Notes: a model not told the origin generated them from the letters alone. Positions 7,507-15,934 are shown, counted from the stretch's first letter. The stretch: 28,140 nt of DNA from CAYRJA01 sp964424455 (GCA_964424455.1 CAYRJA010000036.1:1-28140), one strand, 5' to 3'. Program-made: numbers and translations.

Positions 7507-9447
7507 ATGAAAAAAACAATCTTAATGTCAGCAATTCTTTTTGCTGTAACAATTGCTTCAGCTCAAACCACGCTTTATTCCAATGACTTTACAGCAGGTT
7601 CTTCCGGATGGTCATTTACCGGAGGTAATGCATGGGGAGATATGTTTACTGTTGATAATACCTATGACTGCACTGTTCCCACTCCCAACAAAGGAGGAGG
7701 AAAATACATGCACGTAGCTCAAGATCCTGATTTAGGATTTGAGTTCTGCGCTTATGCTACCTTTAACCTAAGTGGCTCAGCAGGTACTTCTTATGCCAAC
7801 ATGACTTCTGATATTTCTACAGTGGGTTATTCAACTGTTACAATCAGTTTTTCATGGTTATGCAAGGGTAATACAGGTGGACTATTTGATCCGATGTACG
7901 GTGCAGTGGAGTATAGCGTAAATAGCGGTAGTTCATGGACAAGGTTTACCAGTCCGCGTACTCAATATCTTTCTCAAACCTCATGGACTTCAACTACTAT
8001 CTCATCAGATAATGTTCCGGGAATATTAAATCAATCAAAACTTCGTGTTCGTTTTGTATGGGTTAATCCCGGAGTCGTGACAGGCGGAGATCCTAATCCT
8101 GCATTTGCTATTGATGATATTGTCATTACTGGATCCTCCGGTGTAACCTGTGATTTAGAGTCAACTGCTTCATCAACAAATGTTTCCTGTAACGGAGGAA
8201 GCAATGGTTCTGTGCTCTTGTCTGTTACAGGAGGAACTTCTCCATTTACCTATTTGTGGAGCAATGGTGCAACAACATCCTCTTTTTCTGATGTACCGGC
8301 GGGAGATTATTCTGTAACTGTTACAGATGCAAATGGTTGCACCGCTACCGCTAATGCATCTGTTACAGAGCCTCAGGCGCTGTCTCTAGAAGAAACACAT
8401 GAAGGAACCACCTGCAATGAAGCTAACGGACTCATTGATTTGTCCGTAACAGGAGGAACAGCGCCATATACTTATTTATGGTCAAATGATGCTGTTACAG
8501 AGGATCTGACAGGAATTTCATCCGGCACTTATACTGTAGTTGTTATAGATGCAAACGGATGCTCCGCTTCGATAGGTGTAAATATTGAGAATACCTCTTT
8601 CTTATGTACTGTACCGGGCGGTGTTCAAGCAAATGAAATCACATCCACCTCCGCTTTGATTGAATGGAACACTCAACTTTGTGCTTACCGGTTTAAGGTT
8701 CGTTACCGTATTAATGGAACCGGTGCATGGACTACTGTTAATGTGGGTATTGGTCAAAACTATATACAACTCAATGGATTAACAGCCAATACAGAATATG
8801 AAGTACAGGTAAGAACCCGATGCAGTGCAGATGAGCCGGCAGTATATACAGAATGGTCAACAACTCAAACATTTACAACTGAAAATGCTTGTGCAGCGCC
8901 TGAAGGTGTTACAGCCGTCAATCTGCGCAGTAACCGTGCAACTATAATCTGGAATACAGTCCCGGCAGCTTTTTCTTATGATGTACGCTACAGGAAATCA
9001 GGTGATACAGAATGGATGAGAAGAAATATAACAGCTCCGGACACATCAAGAATATTAACCAATGTTTCTTCCAATACCGCCTATGAATACCAGGTACGTT
9101 CCAATTGCGGTGCAGCGGGCAAACCACGTTCAACATGGTCAGATATGCAAACCTTCAGCACCCTTTCGCGCATGGAAGAAGAGTTTTCTGCTGTAACAGA
9201 ATTAGATATCTATCCTAATCCGAATAAAGGACAGTTTACCATTCAGTTGGATAATGATTCAATGGAAAAATGTGTAATTGAAGTTTATAATGTACTCGGA
9301 GAACAAATATTAACTGAAACAGTTACTATAAACTATGGTTTGAATAGCATTAATATTGATATAAGAAAAGCCACGCATGGGATTTATATGATTTCGATAA
9401 AATCTGAAAAGGAAAATTTTATAGGCAAGGTTTTAATTGAGAAATAG
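7507..9447 (+). CDS. T9SS-secreted surface protein with jelly-roll-like domain, SprB and FnIII repeats
   Basis: This 646-residue secreted modular protein is related to the preceding gene. Signal peptide residues 1-19 end in ASA-Q. The N-terminal domain (about 22-210) begins LYSNDFTAGSSGWSF and ends AFAIDDIVITG, a pattern seen in MAM or jelly-roll-like carbohydrate-binding modules of Bacteroidota secreted proteins. Two SprB-type repeats follow (about 216-288 and 292-361), then two FnIII domains (368-459 and 462-554) and a type A T9SS sorting domain (about 568-646; IYPNPNKGQF, EVYNVLGEQI, HGIYMISIK). The FnIII and tail regions match the upstream protein closely, whereas the N-terminal domain is unrelated, so the pair arose by duplication and domain exchange. 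No enzyme motif is visible; a surface adhesin or binding protein is likely. Confidence 0.85.
   Translation: MKKTILMSAILFAVTIASAQTTLYSNDFTAGSSGWSFTGGNAWGDMFTVDNTYDCTVPTPNKGGGKYMHVAQDPDLGFEFCAYATFNLSGSAGTSYANMTSDISTVGYSTVTISFSWLCKGNTGGLFDPMYGAVEYSVNSGSSWTRFTSPRTQYLSQTSWTSTTISSDNVPGILNQSKLRVRFVWVNPGVVTGGDPNPAFAIDDIVITGSSGVTCDLESTASSTNVSCNGGSNGSVLLSVTGGTSPFTYLWSNGATTSSFSDVPAGDYSVTVTDANGCTATANASVTEPQALSLEETHEGTTCNEANGLIDLSVTGGTAPYTYLWSNDAVTEDLTGISSGTYTVVVIDANGCSASIGVNIENTSFLCTVPGGVQANEITSTSALIEWNTQLCAYRFKVRYRINGTGAWTTVNVGIGQNYIQLNGLTANTEYEVQVRTRCSADEPAVYTEWSTTQTFTTENACAAPEGVTAVNLRSNRATIIWNTVPAAFSYDVRYRKSGDTEWMRRNITAPDTSRILTNVSSNTAYEYQVRSNCGAAGKPRSTWSDMQTFSTLSRMEEEFSAVTELDIYPNPNKGQFTIQLDNDSMEKCVIEVYNVLGEQILTETVTINYGLNSINIDIRKATHGIYMISIKSEKENFIGKVLIEK
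8791..8849 (+). repeat. 59-base segment identical to 6752-6810 (copy 2)
   Basis: This is the second copy of the identical tract, in the first FnIII domain of this gene. Identity breaks at the base after 8849 (g in copy 1, a in copy 2) and before 8791. Confidence 0.85.
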
Positions 9448-9465
9448 TTTCAGAATAAGAGAGTT

Positions 9466-9497
9466 AAAAAGCCGGAGAGCATACTCTTCGGCTTTTT
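9466..9497 (+). terminator. Rho-independent terminator after the T9SS pair
   Basis: AAAAAGCCGGAGAG and CTCTTCGGCTTTTT pair over 14 bases with one G-T wobble around a four-base loop, followed by further T residues. It starts 18 bases after the stop at 9447. Read on the other strand it also has a T-tract, so it may serve the minus-strand cytochrome operon too. Confidence 0.85.
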
Positions 9498-9694
9498 TAT
9501 TTTATCTGTCCCATCCCTGAAATAGTCGAATAGGTATTTTCTAAAAACATCTTTTGAAAATATATCTGATGATGAAATAAAATGCATTAAGGATAAACGC
9601 AATCGTCGGAAAATGAACGGTTAGGATTTATGTCTCTAAATTCAGCATCTTCATTTTATCTAACCAAAGTTGGTTTGCAACTTGAATGTTACCT

Positions 9695-10081
9695 TTAATT
9701 ATCAGGTGCATGATTTAATATCCATCTGTTTATGGCAGCACGATCACAATAGCTGAGTTTAGCGCCGTCTTTCGGCATAGGTATAACACCGCCTGTATGA
9801 TTTACTGCATTCATTAACTGACTGTTATCTGCGTAGAGTTTAAGTTGCGTATATCCTTCCAGGTTTATTCCACCACCGGATACACTATAAATTGCAAAGC
9901 TATGACAGCGATAGCAATTTTGTTTAATAATGGGGAGTACATCATGTTGAAAAGACAAGCTTACTGTATCACAATTCATATTTTCATCAGGATACAACTC
10001 TTGTTCAATATCGTAGTAGCATGAATAGAAAGATGTAAAACAAAAAATAATAACTGAACAGAATATAAGTACCTTTCTCAT
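9695..10081 (-). CDS. Single-heme c-type cytochrome lipoprotein
   Basis: This 128-residue lipoprotein has a hydrophobic leader ending in FTSFYSC (lipid-acceptor Cys 21). One CxxCH heme site is present (NCYRCH, C56/C59/H60), and the methionine of PMP (M102) is the probable sixth ligand. The C-terminal CDRAAINRWILNHAPDN resembles the closing helix of cytochrome c domains used in Bacteroidota surface proteins. It is homologous to the second half of the neighbouring 244-residue protein (same GGGINL, MP, C-D and APDN landmarks), so one arose by duplication. The gene starts six bases after the upstream stop and is in the same operon. Electron transfer at the envelope is the likely role; the partner is not identifiable here. 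Confidence 0.75.
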   Translation of the reverse strand: MRKVLIFCSVIIFCFTSFYSCYYDIEQELYPDENMNCDTVSLSFQHDVLPIIKQNCYRCHSFAIYSVSGGGINLEGYTQLKLYADNSQLMNAVNHTGGVIPMPKDGAKLSYCDRAAINRWILNHAPDN

Positions 10082-10087
10082 ACTCAG

Positions 10088-10822
10088 TTAGTTATCGGGC
10101 GCATTTAAACTAATCCATTTATCAATCTTTGCAATGTCGCATTTACTCAGCCATCCGCCCTGTGGCATTGCCTGATAACCGGCAAGGTGATGAATACTGC
10201 CATGCAGTTTGCCATTCAGCGCTATTGATTGCACTCCCTGATAATCACTTAGATTTATTCCACCTCCGGGCATTAAACCGCTGTGACAACCCACACAGTT
10301 AGTATTTATTATCGGCACTACAGTCAGTGAGTAGGTGACGTTGACTGAGTCGCACGAACCGCCTCCACATCCGTTGTTCAATGCGCCTTGCTGAATCCAT
10401 TTATAGATTAGTGTTATTTGTTCAGTAGTAAGAGGTGTGTTCCCCGGTGGTGGCATACGGTCAAAAGTATCGGGATCAGTTATCATCCGGTACAGTTTGC
10501 TGTTATTCGGATCACCCGGTTGAACATTTTTAATTATTTCAGAATAGGTGGTAAGATTAATTCCTTCCTGATGTGTTACAGCATCATGGCAGCCGCTTTT
10601 TGCACAATTAGAAATTATCATAGGGAAAATGCTGTTTTGAAAATAAGAAGTGTCGGGAGAGCATGGAATATCGGGCAGCGATGGGCGGGTAGTATCTTGT
10701 TCAGGAAGAGAATCGGCTGGAAGAAAAGGATAATGCTTACAACTGACAATATTAACAACTGTAACAATGGTAATAATCATAATAAAACCTGTTAATCTCA
10801 AAGGTGTATTATTTCTCTTCAC
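10088..10822 (-). CDS. Two-domain c-type cytochrome-like lipoprotein
   Basis: This 244-residue protein starts at GTG (10822), with a membrane leader ending VNIVSC (Cys 28, lipobox). The first domain has CAKSGCH (C73, C78, H79), a CX4CH spacing rather than the standard CX2CH, followed by RMPPPG (M123). The second domain has a normal CVGCH (C176, C179, H180) and QAMP (M219). Whether the first site carries covalent heme is uncertain; CX4CH variants are known, but the cytochrome c maturation machinery normally prefers CX2CH. The second domain is homologous to the whole downstream 128-residue protein. A -7-like box (TTAATTTG, 10838-10831) lies about eight bases before GTG, suggesting a short leader. 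The likely role is envelope electron transfer; the partner is unknown. Confidence 0.72.
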   Translation of the reverse strand: MKRNNTPLRLTGFIMIITIVTVVNIVSCKHYPFLPADSLPEQDTTRPSLPDIPCSPDTSYFQNSIFPMIISNCAKSGCHDAVTHQEGINLTTYSEIIKNVQPGDPNNSKLYRMITDPDTFDRMPPPGNTPLTTEQITLIYKWIQQGALNNGCGGGSCDSVNVTYSLTVVPIINTNCVGCHSGLMPGGGINLSDYQGVQSIALNGKLHGSIHHLAGYQAMPQGGWLSKCDIAKIDKWISLNAPDN

Positions 10823-10914
10823 TTCAACTACAAATTAACAGGAGAAATACTGAACTAACAACTTATGTTCACTTATGTAAAGGAGGACAATGCTGTTAAG
10901 ATAGGAAATTATTA

Positions 10915-10934
10915 TACTACTCCTTTGAGTAGTA
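10915..10934. other. Perfect 8-bp hairpin in the cytochrome-sigma intergenic region
   Basis: TACTACTC-CTTT-GAGTAGTA is a perfect stem-loop in the gap between the divergent cytochrome and sigma factor genes. No T-run follows. It might be an operator or an mRNA leader structure, and nothing in the sequence decides which. I see no other structure in this 268-base gap. Confidence 0.4.
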
Positions 10935-11090
10935 CCTTACTTTTCAACAAAAATCTTATTGATTTATACTATTATTTATCTTAAGGTATAATCTTATTCG
11001 TTCATCAGTAAATATTGTCATAAATTGAGGCAGCAAATCAGAGTTTAACGATGTCTTTTAGTTTAAATGCACCTTTACAAAACTCCATAC

Positions 11091-11669
11091 ATGGATGAGG
11101 AAAAACTCATAAAGGGATGTGTTTCCCAGGATGAGAGAAGTTTTCAGCTGCTTTTTGAGAGTTATTATGGTAAAATGCTGAGAGTTTGTATGCAGTTGGC
11201 AAACAGCCGTGAGGAAGCAAAAGACATGGTTCAGGAAGGATTTATAAGAGCATTTAAAAATATTCATCAGTATAATTTCACCGGTTCATTTGAAGGATGG
11301 CTGAGACAGACTGTTCGTAATACAGCCATTAATTTTTTGAAAAAGGACCGGCTCAGAAATATTTCTGATTCTATTGATAACAGCTACACAACAATGCGGA
11401 GGTTAGAAACACAGACAGGAAGTGAAAATATTTTGAGTAATATTTCTGCTGATGAGTTGATTAATTTAGTTCAACATCTTCCTAAAACCTATAGAACAGT
11501 TTTCAGCCTATTTGTTTTTGAGGAAATGCAACACAAAGAGATTGCGGCTATTTTAAATATTACTGAAAGCACTTCACGCTCTAACTTAACTAAAGCACGA
11601 GTAAAGCTACAACAACAAATAGATAAACTTTATAAACCGGAAGTAAGATATGTCAATGAAAGAGTTTAA
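11091..11669 (+). CDS. ECF-type RNA polymerase sigma factor
   Basis: This 192-residue sigma-70 family protein consists of region 2 (about residues 20-88; YYGKMLRVCMQLANSREEAKDMVQEGFIRAF and the GWLRQTVRNTAINFLKK promoter-contact helix) and region 4 (about 123-177; LPKTYRTVFSLFVFEEMQHKEIAAILNITESTSRSNLTKAR, a helix-turn-helix). Regions 1 and 3 are absent, as expected for an ECF sigma. The frame also has an ATG at 11067, but MDEEKLIKGC at 11091 is the normal family N-terminus. The stop lies 20 bases inside the next gene, whose product looks like its anti-sigma factor, so the two are translationally linked. Direct targets cannot be read from this window. Confidence 0.92.
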   Translation: MDEEKLIKGCVSQDERSFQLLFESYYGKMLRVCMQLANSREEAKDMVQEGFIRAFKNIHQYNFTGSFEGWLRQTVRNTAINFLKKDRLRNISDSIDNSYTTMRRLETQTGSENILSNISADELINLVQHLPKTYRTVFSLFVFEEMQHKEIAAILNITESTSRSNLTKARVKLQQQIDKLYKPEVRYVNERV

Positions 11670-13017
11670 TGATGATGACCAGATGCGTCGGCTTCTGGAC
11701 GAAATGCCCGATGAAAAACCTTCGCAGCCAGATTGGGATAAAATGAAATCCCGTCTTTTGGAAGAAGGATTAATTGGTAAAAGCAGGAAGAATATATTCT
11801 TCTACTTTTCTACCGGTATAGCATTGCTTGCCTTACTGGGTACATTTCTTTTAGTCAATAACCTTCCGAACACTTCTCTGACGAAAACAACTATTACTGT
11901 AACATCTGACAACGATCTGTCTGTCGTTACAGAACATAATCCTGTTCAAAACAGAAAAGAGGAACACCCGTCAAACATTGTTTCTGCAAATAATTCCACC
12001 ACCAATTTGTCTGTTACATCAAAAACAAGGGAGAACTCTTCATCTGTTAAAATCAATACAGCAAAAAATTATTCTTCAGTCTTACATACAGATATTCCGT
12101 CAACCATTTCTTCCCGGCATAATACGAAAGGTTCAAATCCATTCATCAGTTCTTCTGTACCTGAAAATTCCCAAATAAAATCAGCAGGAGATGAACTCAT
12201 TCAATATCTTACCCCGTTACCCTATGAACCGGATACTGTAACAGTCGGAAATTCTCCGGATGTAATACAACAGATTTCAGCAGACGATCAGGAGAAAACA
12301 AATAACCCAACAGAACTGAACGGCTACACTCCACCACGCCGCATCAGTTCCCGTAAATGGTTTGCAGGTGTTTACTTCTCTTATGATATGAACTCTTTTG
12401 GCTTCACTTCATCCAACTCTATTGGAAAAGAAATGATTAAAGCAGGATTTCCTACAAAAGATAATTTTCAGTTTACTGCCGGAGTGATGACAGGATATAG
12501 TTTTACTTCAAAATTTTCTGTGGAAGCAGGCGTGTTATATAGTCAGAAGAAAAATTTTGATTACGATTATCTGAAAGTGGTTACCAACAGTTCTGATTTT
12601 AACCACTATGAATATCATTTTTCAGGAAGATATATTGAAGTTCCGGTAAAAGGTAATTTCTATGTCTATCAAACCCACCATCATCCGAATATAAACTGGG
12701 GAGTTTATACAGCGATTGGCTTAATGACCACTTTCAATTTGCCTCAAAAGGGTAATGACTATTTTCAATATAATTCACTGAATGAAACAGGGCATCATAA
12801 TTTAGAAATTCCTTTGAAGCGGGGTGCGGTTGGTGAAACAGGAATATTTGCAATAGGATATCAATTGAAATTCAACAGTTACTGGAATGTATATGTTGAA
12901 CCGGGTTATGAATATCAGTTTACATCTGTGCTGAAACACACGATGAATGAGAATATTCCGGTACAACAATATATCCGTACACCGAGAATTGCCTGCGGAT
13001 TGAACTATAACTTTTAG
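11650..13017 (+). CDS. Putative dual-membrane-spanning anti-sigma factor with outer-membrane barrel
   Basis: This 455-residue protein is encoded with a 20-base overlap with the sigma gene. Residues 1-46 are acidic and cytoplasmic in character (DDDQMRRLLDEMP and PDWDKMKSRLLEEG), resembling a short anti-sigma segment. One transmembrane helix follows (about 48-69). Residues 70-232 are Ser/Thr/Asn-rich and low in complexity, probably an extended periplasmic linker. Residues 236-455 have alternating strands and aromatic girdles of a PorT-like outer-membrane barrel and end in GLNYNF with a terminal Phe. To my knowledge this matches the dual-membrane-spanning anti-sigma (Dma) proteins described in Bacteroides thetaiotaomicron, which link the outer membrane state to an ECF sigma. 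The function is inferred from architecture and overlap. A second in-frame ATG at 11656 is an alternative start. Confidence 0.75.
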   Translation: MSMKEFNDDDQMRRLLDEMPDEKPSQPDWDKMKSRLLEEGLIGKSRKNIFFYFSTGIALLALLGTFLLVNNLPNTSLTKTTITVTSDNDLSVVTEHNPVQNRKEEHPSNIVSANNSTTNLSVTSKTRENSSSVKINTAKNYSSVLHTDIPSTISSRHNTKGSNPFISSSVPENSQIKSAGDELIQYLTPLPYEPDTVTVGNSPDVIQQISADDQEKTNNPTELNGYTPPRRISSRKWFAGVYFSYDMNSFGFTSSNSIGKEMIKAGFPTKDNFQFTAGVMTGYSFTSKFSVEAGVLYSQKKNFDYDYLKVVTNSSDFNHYEYHFSGRYIEVPVKGNFYVYQTHHHPNINWGVYTAIGLMTTFNLPQKGNDYFQYNSLNETGHHNLEIPLKRGAVGETGIFAIGYQLKFNSYWNVYVEPGYEYQFTSVLKHTMNENIPVQQYIRTPRIACGLNYNF

Positions 13018-13062
13018 CTAAAGAAATACAAGAGACAAGGTTTGTTTTTGGATTGTGTTTAT

Positions 13063-13107
13063 CAAGGCGGATAATTTCCCGAAAAGAAATTCCCGCCTTG
13101 TTTTTTT
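13063..13107 (+). terminator. Rho-independent terminator of the sigma/anti-sigma operon
   Basis: CAAGGCGG (13063-13070) pairs with CCGCCTTG (13093-13100), with further AATTTC/GAAATT pairing inside, and is followed by seven T residues. It lies 46 bases after the stop at 13017. Confidence 0.9.
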
Positions 13108-13200
13108 ATGAAGATGTTTGCCGTGTTCATTACAGTAAAAGAACGACATCATTATTTATCAAGGTATCTTATTAATATTACGACCTGTTAATCGCCTGTA

Positions 13201-13650
13201 TTGTCACAGATTCAATCAGAAATAATAAAGTTTATTCAGTCAGCAAAAGCAGCTACAGTTTGTGGCGCAGAAAATAATGAGCCATATTGTTTCTCTTGCC
13301 TATATACTTATGCAGAACTTGAAAGTGAACCTGTTCTGATTTTTAAATCGTCAGAAAACAGCTCTCATGTAAACAAGTTGATGAGTAATGAGAAAGTGGC
13401 AGGTTCTATTCTTCCAGATAAAGTTTCATTGACTAACATCAGAGGAATTCAGTTTAAAGGACGATGCCGTAAAATGGATATTGACTCAATTAAGGCAGCA
13501 AAGGAATATTATATCAAGTATCCGGTTGCGCTTGGTATGAAAGGCAGTTTATGGATAATACTTCTTGACGAAATAAAATATACCGACAACCGTCTGCTTG
13601 GGTTGGGAAAGAAAATTATATGGCAAAGAGATCAGAGAAAAAATAATTGA
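13201..13650 (+). CDS. Split-barrel flavoprotein, pyridoxamine 5'-phosphate oxidase-like (YhbP/UPF0306-like)
   Basis: This 149-residue soluble protein has the PNPOx-like split-barrel pattern: ATVCGAENNEPYCFSCLYTYAE, then VLIFKSSENSSHVNKLMSNEKVAGSILPD and IRGIQFKGRCRKM. The SSHVNKL segment corresponds to the FMN-phosphate-binding region of small split-barrel proteins. It most resembles the YhbP/UPF0306 group, for which no clear reaction is established. The frame has a stop at 13189 and no ATG before the conserved region, so TTG at 13201 is the best start. The gene is monocistronic, after a terminator and convergent with the next gene. It could be a flavin-binding stress protein; its substrate is unknown. 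Confidence 0.7.
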   Translation: MSQIQSEIIKFIQSAKAATVCGAENNEPYCFSCLYTYAELESEPVLIFKSSENSSHVNKLMSNEKVAGSILPDKVSLTNIRGIQFKGRCRKMDIDSIKAAKEYYIKYPVALGMKGSLWIILLDEIKYTDNRLLGLGKKIIWQRDQRKNN

Positions 13651-13694
13651 TTTTCTTTCTGATGAACTATTACAGAGAAGAAGTTGCTGAACTG

Positions 13695-14234
13695 TTATGC
13701 TTTTGCCAGTTCGGGAATTCTGTTTTTCAGCAGTGCAAATCCACCGAAGAGAACTCCGCAGAAAAATAAATCACCGGCTACACTGTTGCCAAAGAAAGGT
13801 ATGGCAGCGATATAGCAGTCAATTAATCCGGAAATATTTTGAGAGTAAATCGGAACGCTAAACCATACTGCAAAGTTGGTAACGATGAAAAACACTATTG
13901 AAGAAAGGAGAGAAGCAGCAACGATATTTTGCATCTTCTGACGATTCTGAAGCCACATACCGATAAAAGTTATCAGCACAATTGTGCCGTAAACAAATAT
14001 CATATCAGTATGAAAACCTGTCATGCCGGGCATGAAGCCGAGAGCAAAATCAGTAATCAGCATTGCTGATATAGGTATGATAAACGAGAATTTTTTGTCT
14101 TTAAAACTTGCTCCGGCAAATAAAGCCATAGCAACAATAGGCGTGAAATTCCAGATAGCTAAATAATTTGTCAATAGTCTGGATAGTGATACAAACAGAA
14201 TCAATCCTGCGATAATTAGAAACCTTTTATTCAT
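13695..14234 (-). CDS. DUF6580-family integral membrane protein
   Basis: This 179-residue, very hydrophobic inner-membrane protein has about five to six predicted helices. NFTPIVAMALFAGASFKDKK, followed by PISAMLITDFALGF and a C-terminal FFGNSVAGDLFFCGVLFGGFALL, fits the DUF6580 family, which is often labelled as putative transport and is reminiscent of ECF-transporter S components. No transporter partner gene is nearby, and the substrate is unknown. An exact -7 box TATATTTG (14262-14255) sits 20 bases before the ATG and overlaps the gap after the thioredoxin gene, suggesting its own promoter. The gene is convergent with the split-barrel flavoprotein gene. Confidence 0.7.
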   Translation of the reverse strand: MNKRFLIIAGLILFVSLSRLLTNYLAIWNFTPIVAMALFAGASFKDKKFSFIIPISAMLITDFALGFMPGMTGFHTDMIFVYGTIVLITFIGMWLQNRQKMQNIVAASLLSSIVFFIVTNFAVWFSVPIYSQNISGLIDCYIAAIPFFGNSVAGDLFFCGVLFGGFALLKNRIPELAKA

Positions 14235-14254
14235 GATAAGTAAGATTAATGATG

Positions 14255-14262
14255 CAAATATA
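14255..14262 (-). promoter_or_regulatory. -7 promoter element of the DUF6580 gene
   Basis: TATATTTG on the minus strand is an exact TAnnTTTG match 20 bases upstream of the ATG at 14234. I found no convincing TTG at the -33 position. Confidence 0.45.
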
Positions 14263-14279
14263 AAATGGATAATTGAGAA

Positions 14280-15707
14280 CTACTGAGCTTTATCAATCAA
14301 TTTACTTTTATCTCTGGCAGAAAGATCATCTAACAACTTTCCAAGTTGTTCTACATCAATACGTTTAGCTACTATTTTTCTGTCTTTATCAAGCAGATAA
14401 ATTACCGGAGTAGAATAGATGTCGTACAACTTTCTGAAGTTGGTGGCATTGTATGGGTCCCAAACATTTATCCAATCAAGTTTATGCTCTTCCACATAAT
14501 CCATCCAATCCTTTTGAATACCATCGAGGTTAACGGCAAATACTTCTAAATCATATTTTGTTTTCACAGCACGGTAGAGTGAATCGAGTATTGGAATTTC
14601 CTTTTTACAATGTCCGCAAGTGGGATCCCAAAAAACAATCACTAACCATTTTGATTTTATATCACTTAGGTTGGTAGGCTGCATATACATGTTCAGCATT
14701 TTCAAATCGGGCGCTTTGTTGCCGATAAGGTTTGGCGCTATTTTACTTGCGCGGTCAATCATTTTTCCCAATGTGGAATCAGCTATCCACGGGCAAAGTT
14801 TTTTCTGATAATAATTTTCAACCATGTGAACAAACACAGCATCCAACCCCATGATTTTTGAAGTTTCATAGTGATAGGTAACCCACCAGACTACATATTT
14901 AAACATCTCCGGATTTCCTTTTGTACGGGCAATCAGTGAGTCAGCTTCTTTATTGATGGAGTCAGGTGTTTGTACTACCAACTCTGTCATGTATCTTTCT
15001 AATTTTCCATGAAATACCGGAGTGCGCAACATTCGGTCATCCGAGAAATCTACATTATCCAGAAAATGTTTTTTGTAATACCGGTAAGCAAATGAAGCAG
15101 AATCTTCTCCATGAAGATTCTTTGGAGTTTCAGGAACTTCAGGTTCGGGTAGGGTAGTAAAGACTTTTGACAGCAATGCGCCGGGATGATTTTTGGCAAA
15201 GTCATCGCGGTAAGTATTCAATGCCTTATTCATATCCCGTACTTGTTCATAGAGTTTTGTTGTGTCACTCTTTGTTTTTGCATTCTTCAGTAGCTTTACT
15301 AATGAGTCCGTTTTTGACTGAACTGAAATAGCATAGTTCAGATATTGGTAAAAGAGAGCGTTTTCTTCCGAACCTTTCACCTTCATGTTTTTGATAAAAT
15401 TGGCAGTATCGGTTTCAAAAGAGAAATCCTGCTCTTTATCAATAATCAATTCAAAATAACTTTTCTTAGGTGTTACAACTAAGTAAATGCCACCCGGCAG
15501 TTTTTCCTTTTTACTGAAAACAAAATTACCCTTATCATCCACTCTGGCTGTGTCTTTCAGATATTGCTTGTCGCCGTAGTAGTTGCCAAGGAAAATCAGT
15601 GTGTCTTTTACACCCTTCACTTTCCCTTTAATAGTATAACTGTCGCCTGCATGTGCAACAGAGAAAAAGCTGGTAACAGAAAAAAACAATAAAAAGAGTT
15701 TACGCAT
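14280..15707 (-). CDS. TlpA/ResA-like thiol-disulfide oxidoreductase with DUF4369 and DUF5106
   Basis: This 475-residue exported protein probably acts in the periplasm or at the outer membrane. Residues 1-20 are a signal peptide ending AHA-GDS. A DUF4369-like beta domain follows (about 25-115; YTIKGKVKGVKDTLIFLGNYYG and GNFVFSKKEKLPGGIYLV), then a helical DUF5106-like region (about 120-320) and a thioredoxin fold with WDPTCGHCKKEIP (catalytic Cys 364 and 367). STPVIYLLDKDRKIVAKR supplies the cis-Pro strand. This arrangement is common in Bacteroidota and is thought to reduce disulfides of exported proteins; the substrate is unknown. The frame is open upstream to 15785, but ATG 15707 gives a proper signal peptide and lies after an exact -7 box. 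Confidence 0.87.
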   Translation of the reverse strand: MRKLFLLFFSVTSFFSVAHAGDSYTIKGKVKGVKDTLIFLGNYYGDKQYLKDTARVDDKGNFVFSKKEKLPGGIYLVVTPKKSYFELIIDKEQDFSFETDTANFIKNMKVKGSEENALFYQYLNYAISVQSKTDSLVKLLKNAKTKSDTTKLYEQVRDMNKALNTYRDDFAKNHPGALLSKVFTTLPEPEVPETPKNLHGEDSASFAYRYYKKHFLDNVDFSDDRMLRTPVFHGKLERYMTELVVQTPDSINKEADSLIARTKGNPEMFKYVVWWVTYHYETSKIMGLDAVFVHMVENYYQKKLCPWIADSTLGKMIDRASKIAPNLIGNKAPDLKMLNMYMQPTNLSDIKSKWLVIVFWDPTCGHCKKEIPILDSLYRAVKTKYDLEVFAVNLDGIQKDWMDYVEEHKLDWINVWDPYNATNFRKLYDIYSTPVIYLLDKDRKIVAKRIDVEQLGKLLDDLSARDKSKLIDKAQ

Positions 15708-15731
15708 AACGGAAACAGTTTTGAATTTTGG

Positions 15732-15739
15732 CAAATTTA
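15732..15739 (-). promoter_or_regulatory. -7 promoter element of the thioredoxin-like gene
   Basis: TAAATTTG on the minus strand exactly matches TAnnTTTG, 25 bases upstream of the ATG at 15707. TTTC lies 20 bases further upstream as a weak -33 candidate. Confidence 0.5.
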
Positions 15740-15934
15740 TTAAATGGATTATTTCAGCAGAAAGAAAACAAAAGAGGTTATACACGATGATAAAGGACTA
15801 AGTTGAATTTTTTACCATACATAACAATTATCTTGCCTTTCATTGAAGTCAGACAATACATACACATTATTTTATTATTACTGTCTGAATCTGTGGCTAA
15901 AACAAAAAGCTAATTTATCTTGCGCTGCTTTAAA

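Noticed and set aside
8312..8326. Perfect palindrome CTGTAAC-T-GTTACAG as a regulatory site
   Set aside because: It lies inside coding sequence for a VTVTD strand of a SprB repeat and is explained by codon use plus the general TGTWACA excess.
5762..9447. Internal repeats as a CRISPR-like or mobile element
   Set aside because: The repeats are in frame and encode SprB and FnIII domains; there are no spacers, terminal inverted repeats or transposase.
9498..9694. Possible small RNA or small gene between the T9SS terminator and the cytochrome operon
   Set aside because: Only a weak six-base stem (AAGTTG...CAACTT near 9667) is visible, with no promoter or coding frame I can support.
10879..10892. 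AAAGGAGGACAATG as a Shine-Dalgarno sequence and start codon
   Set aside because: The frame closes after four codons, and genes here do not generally use such sites.
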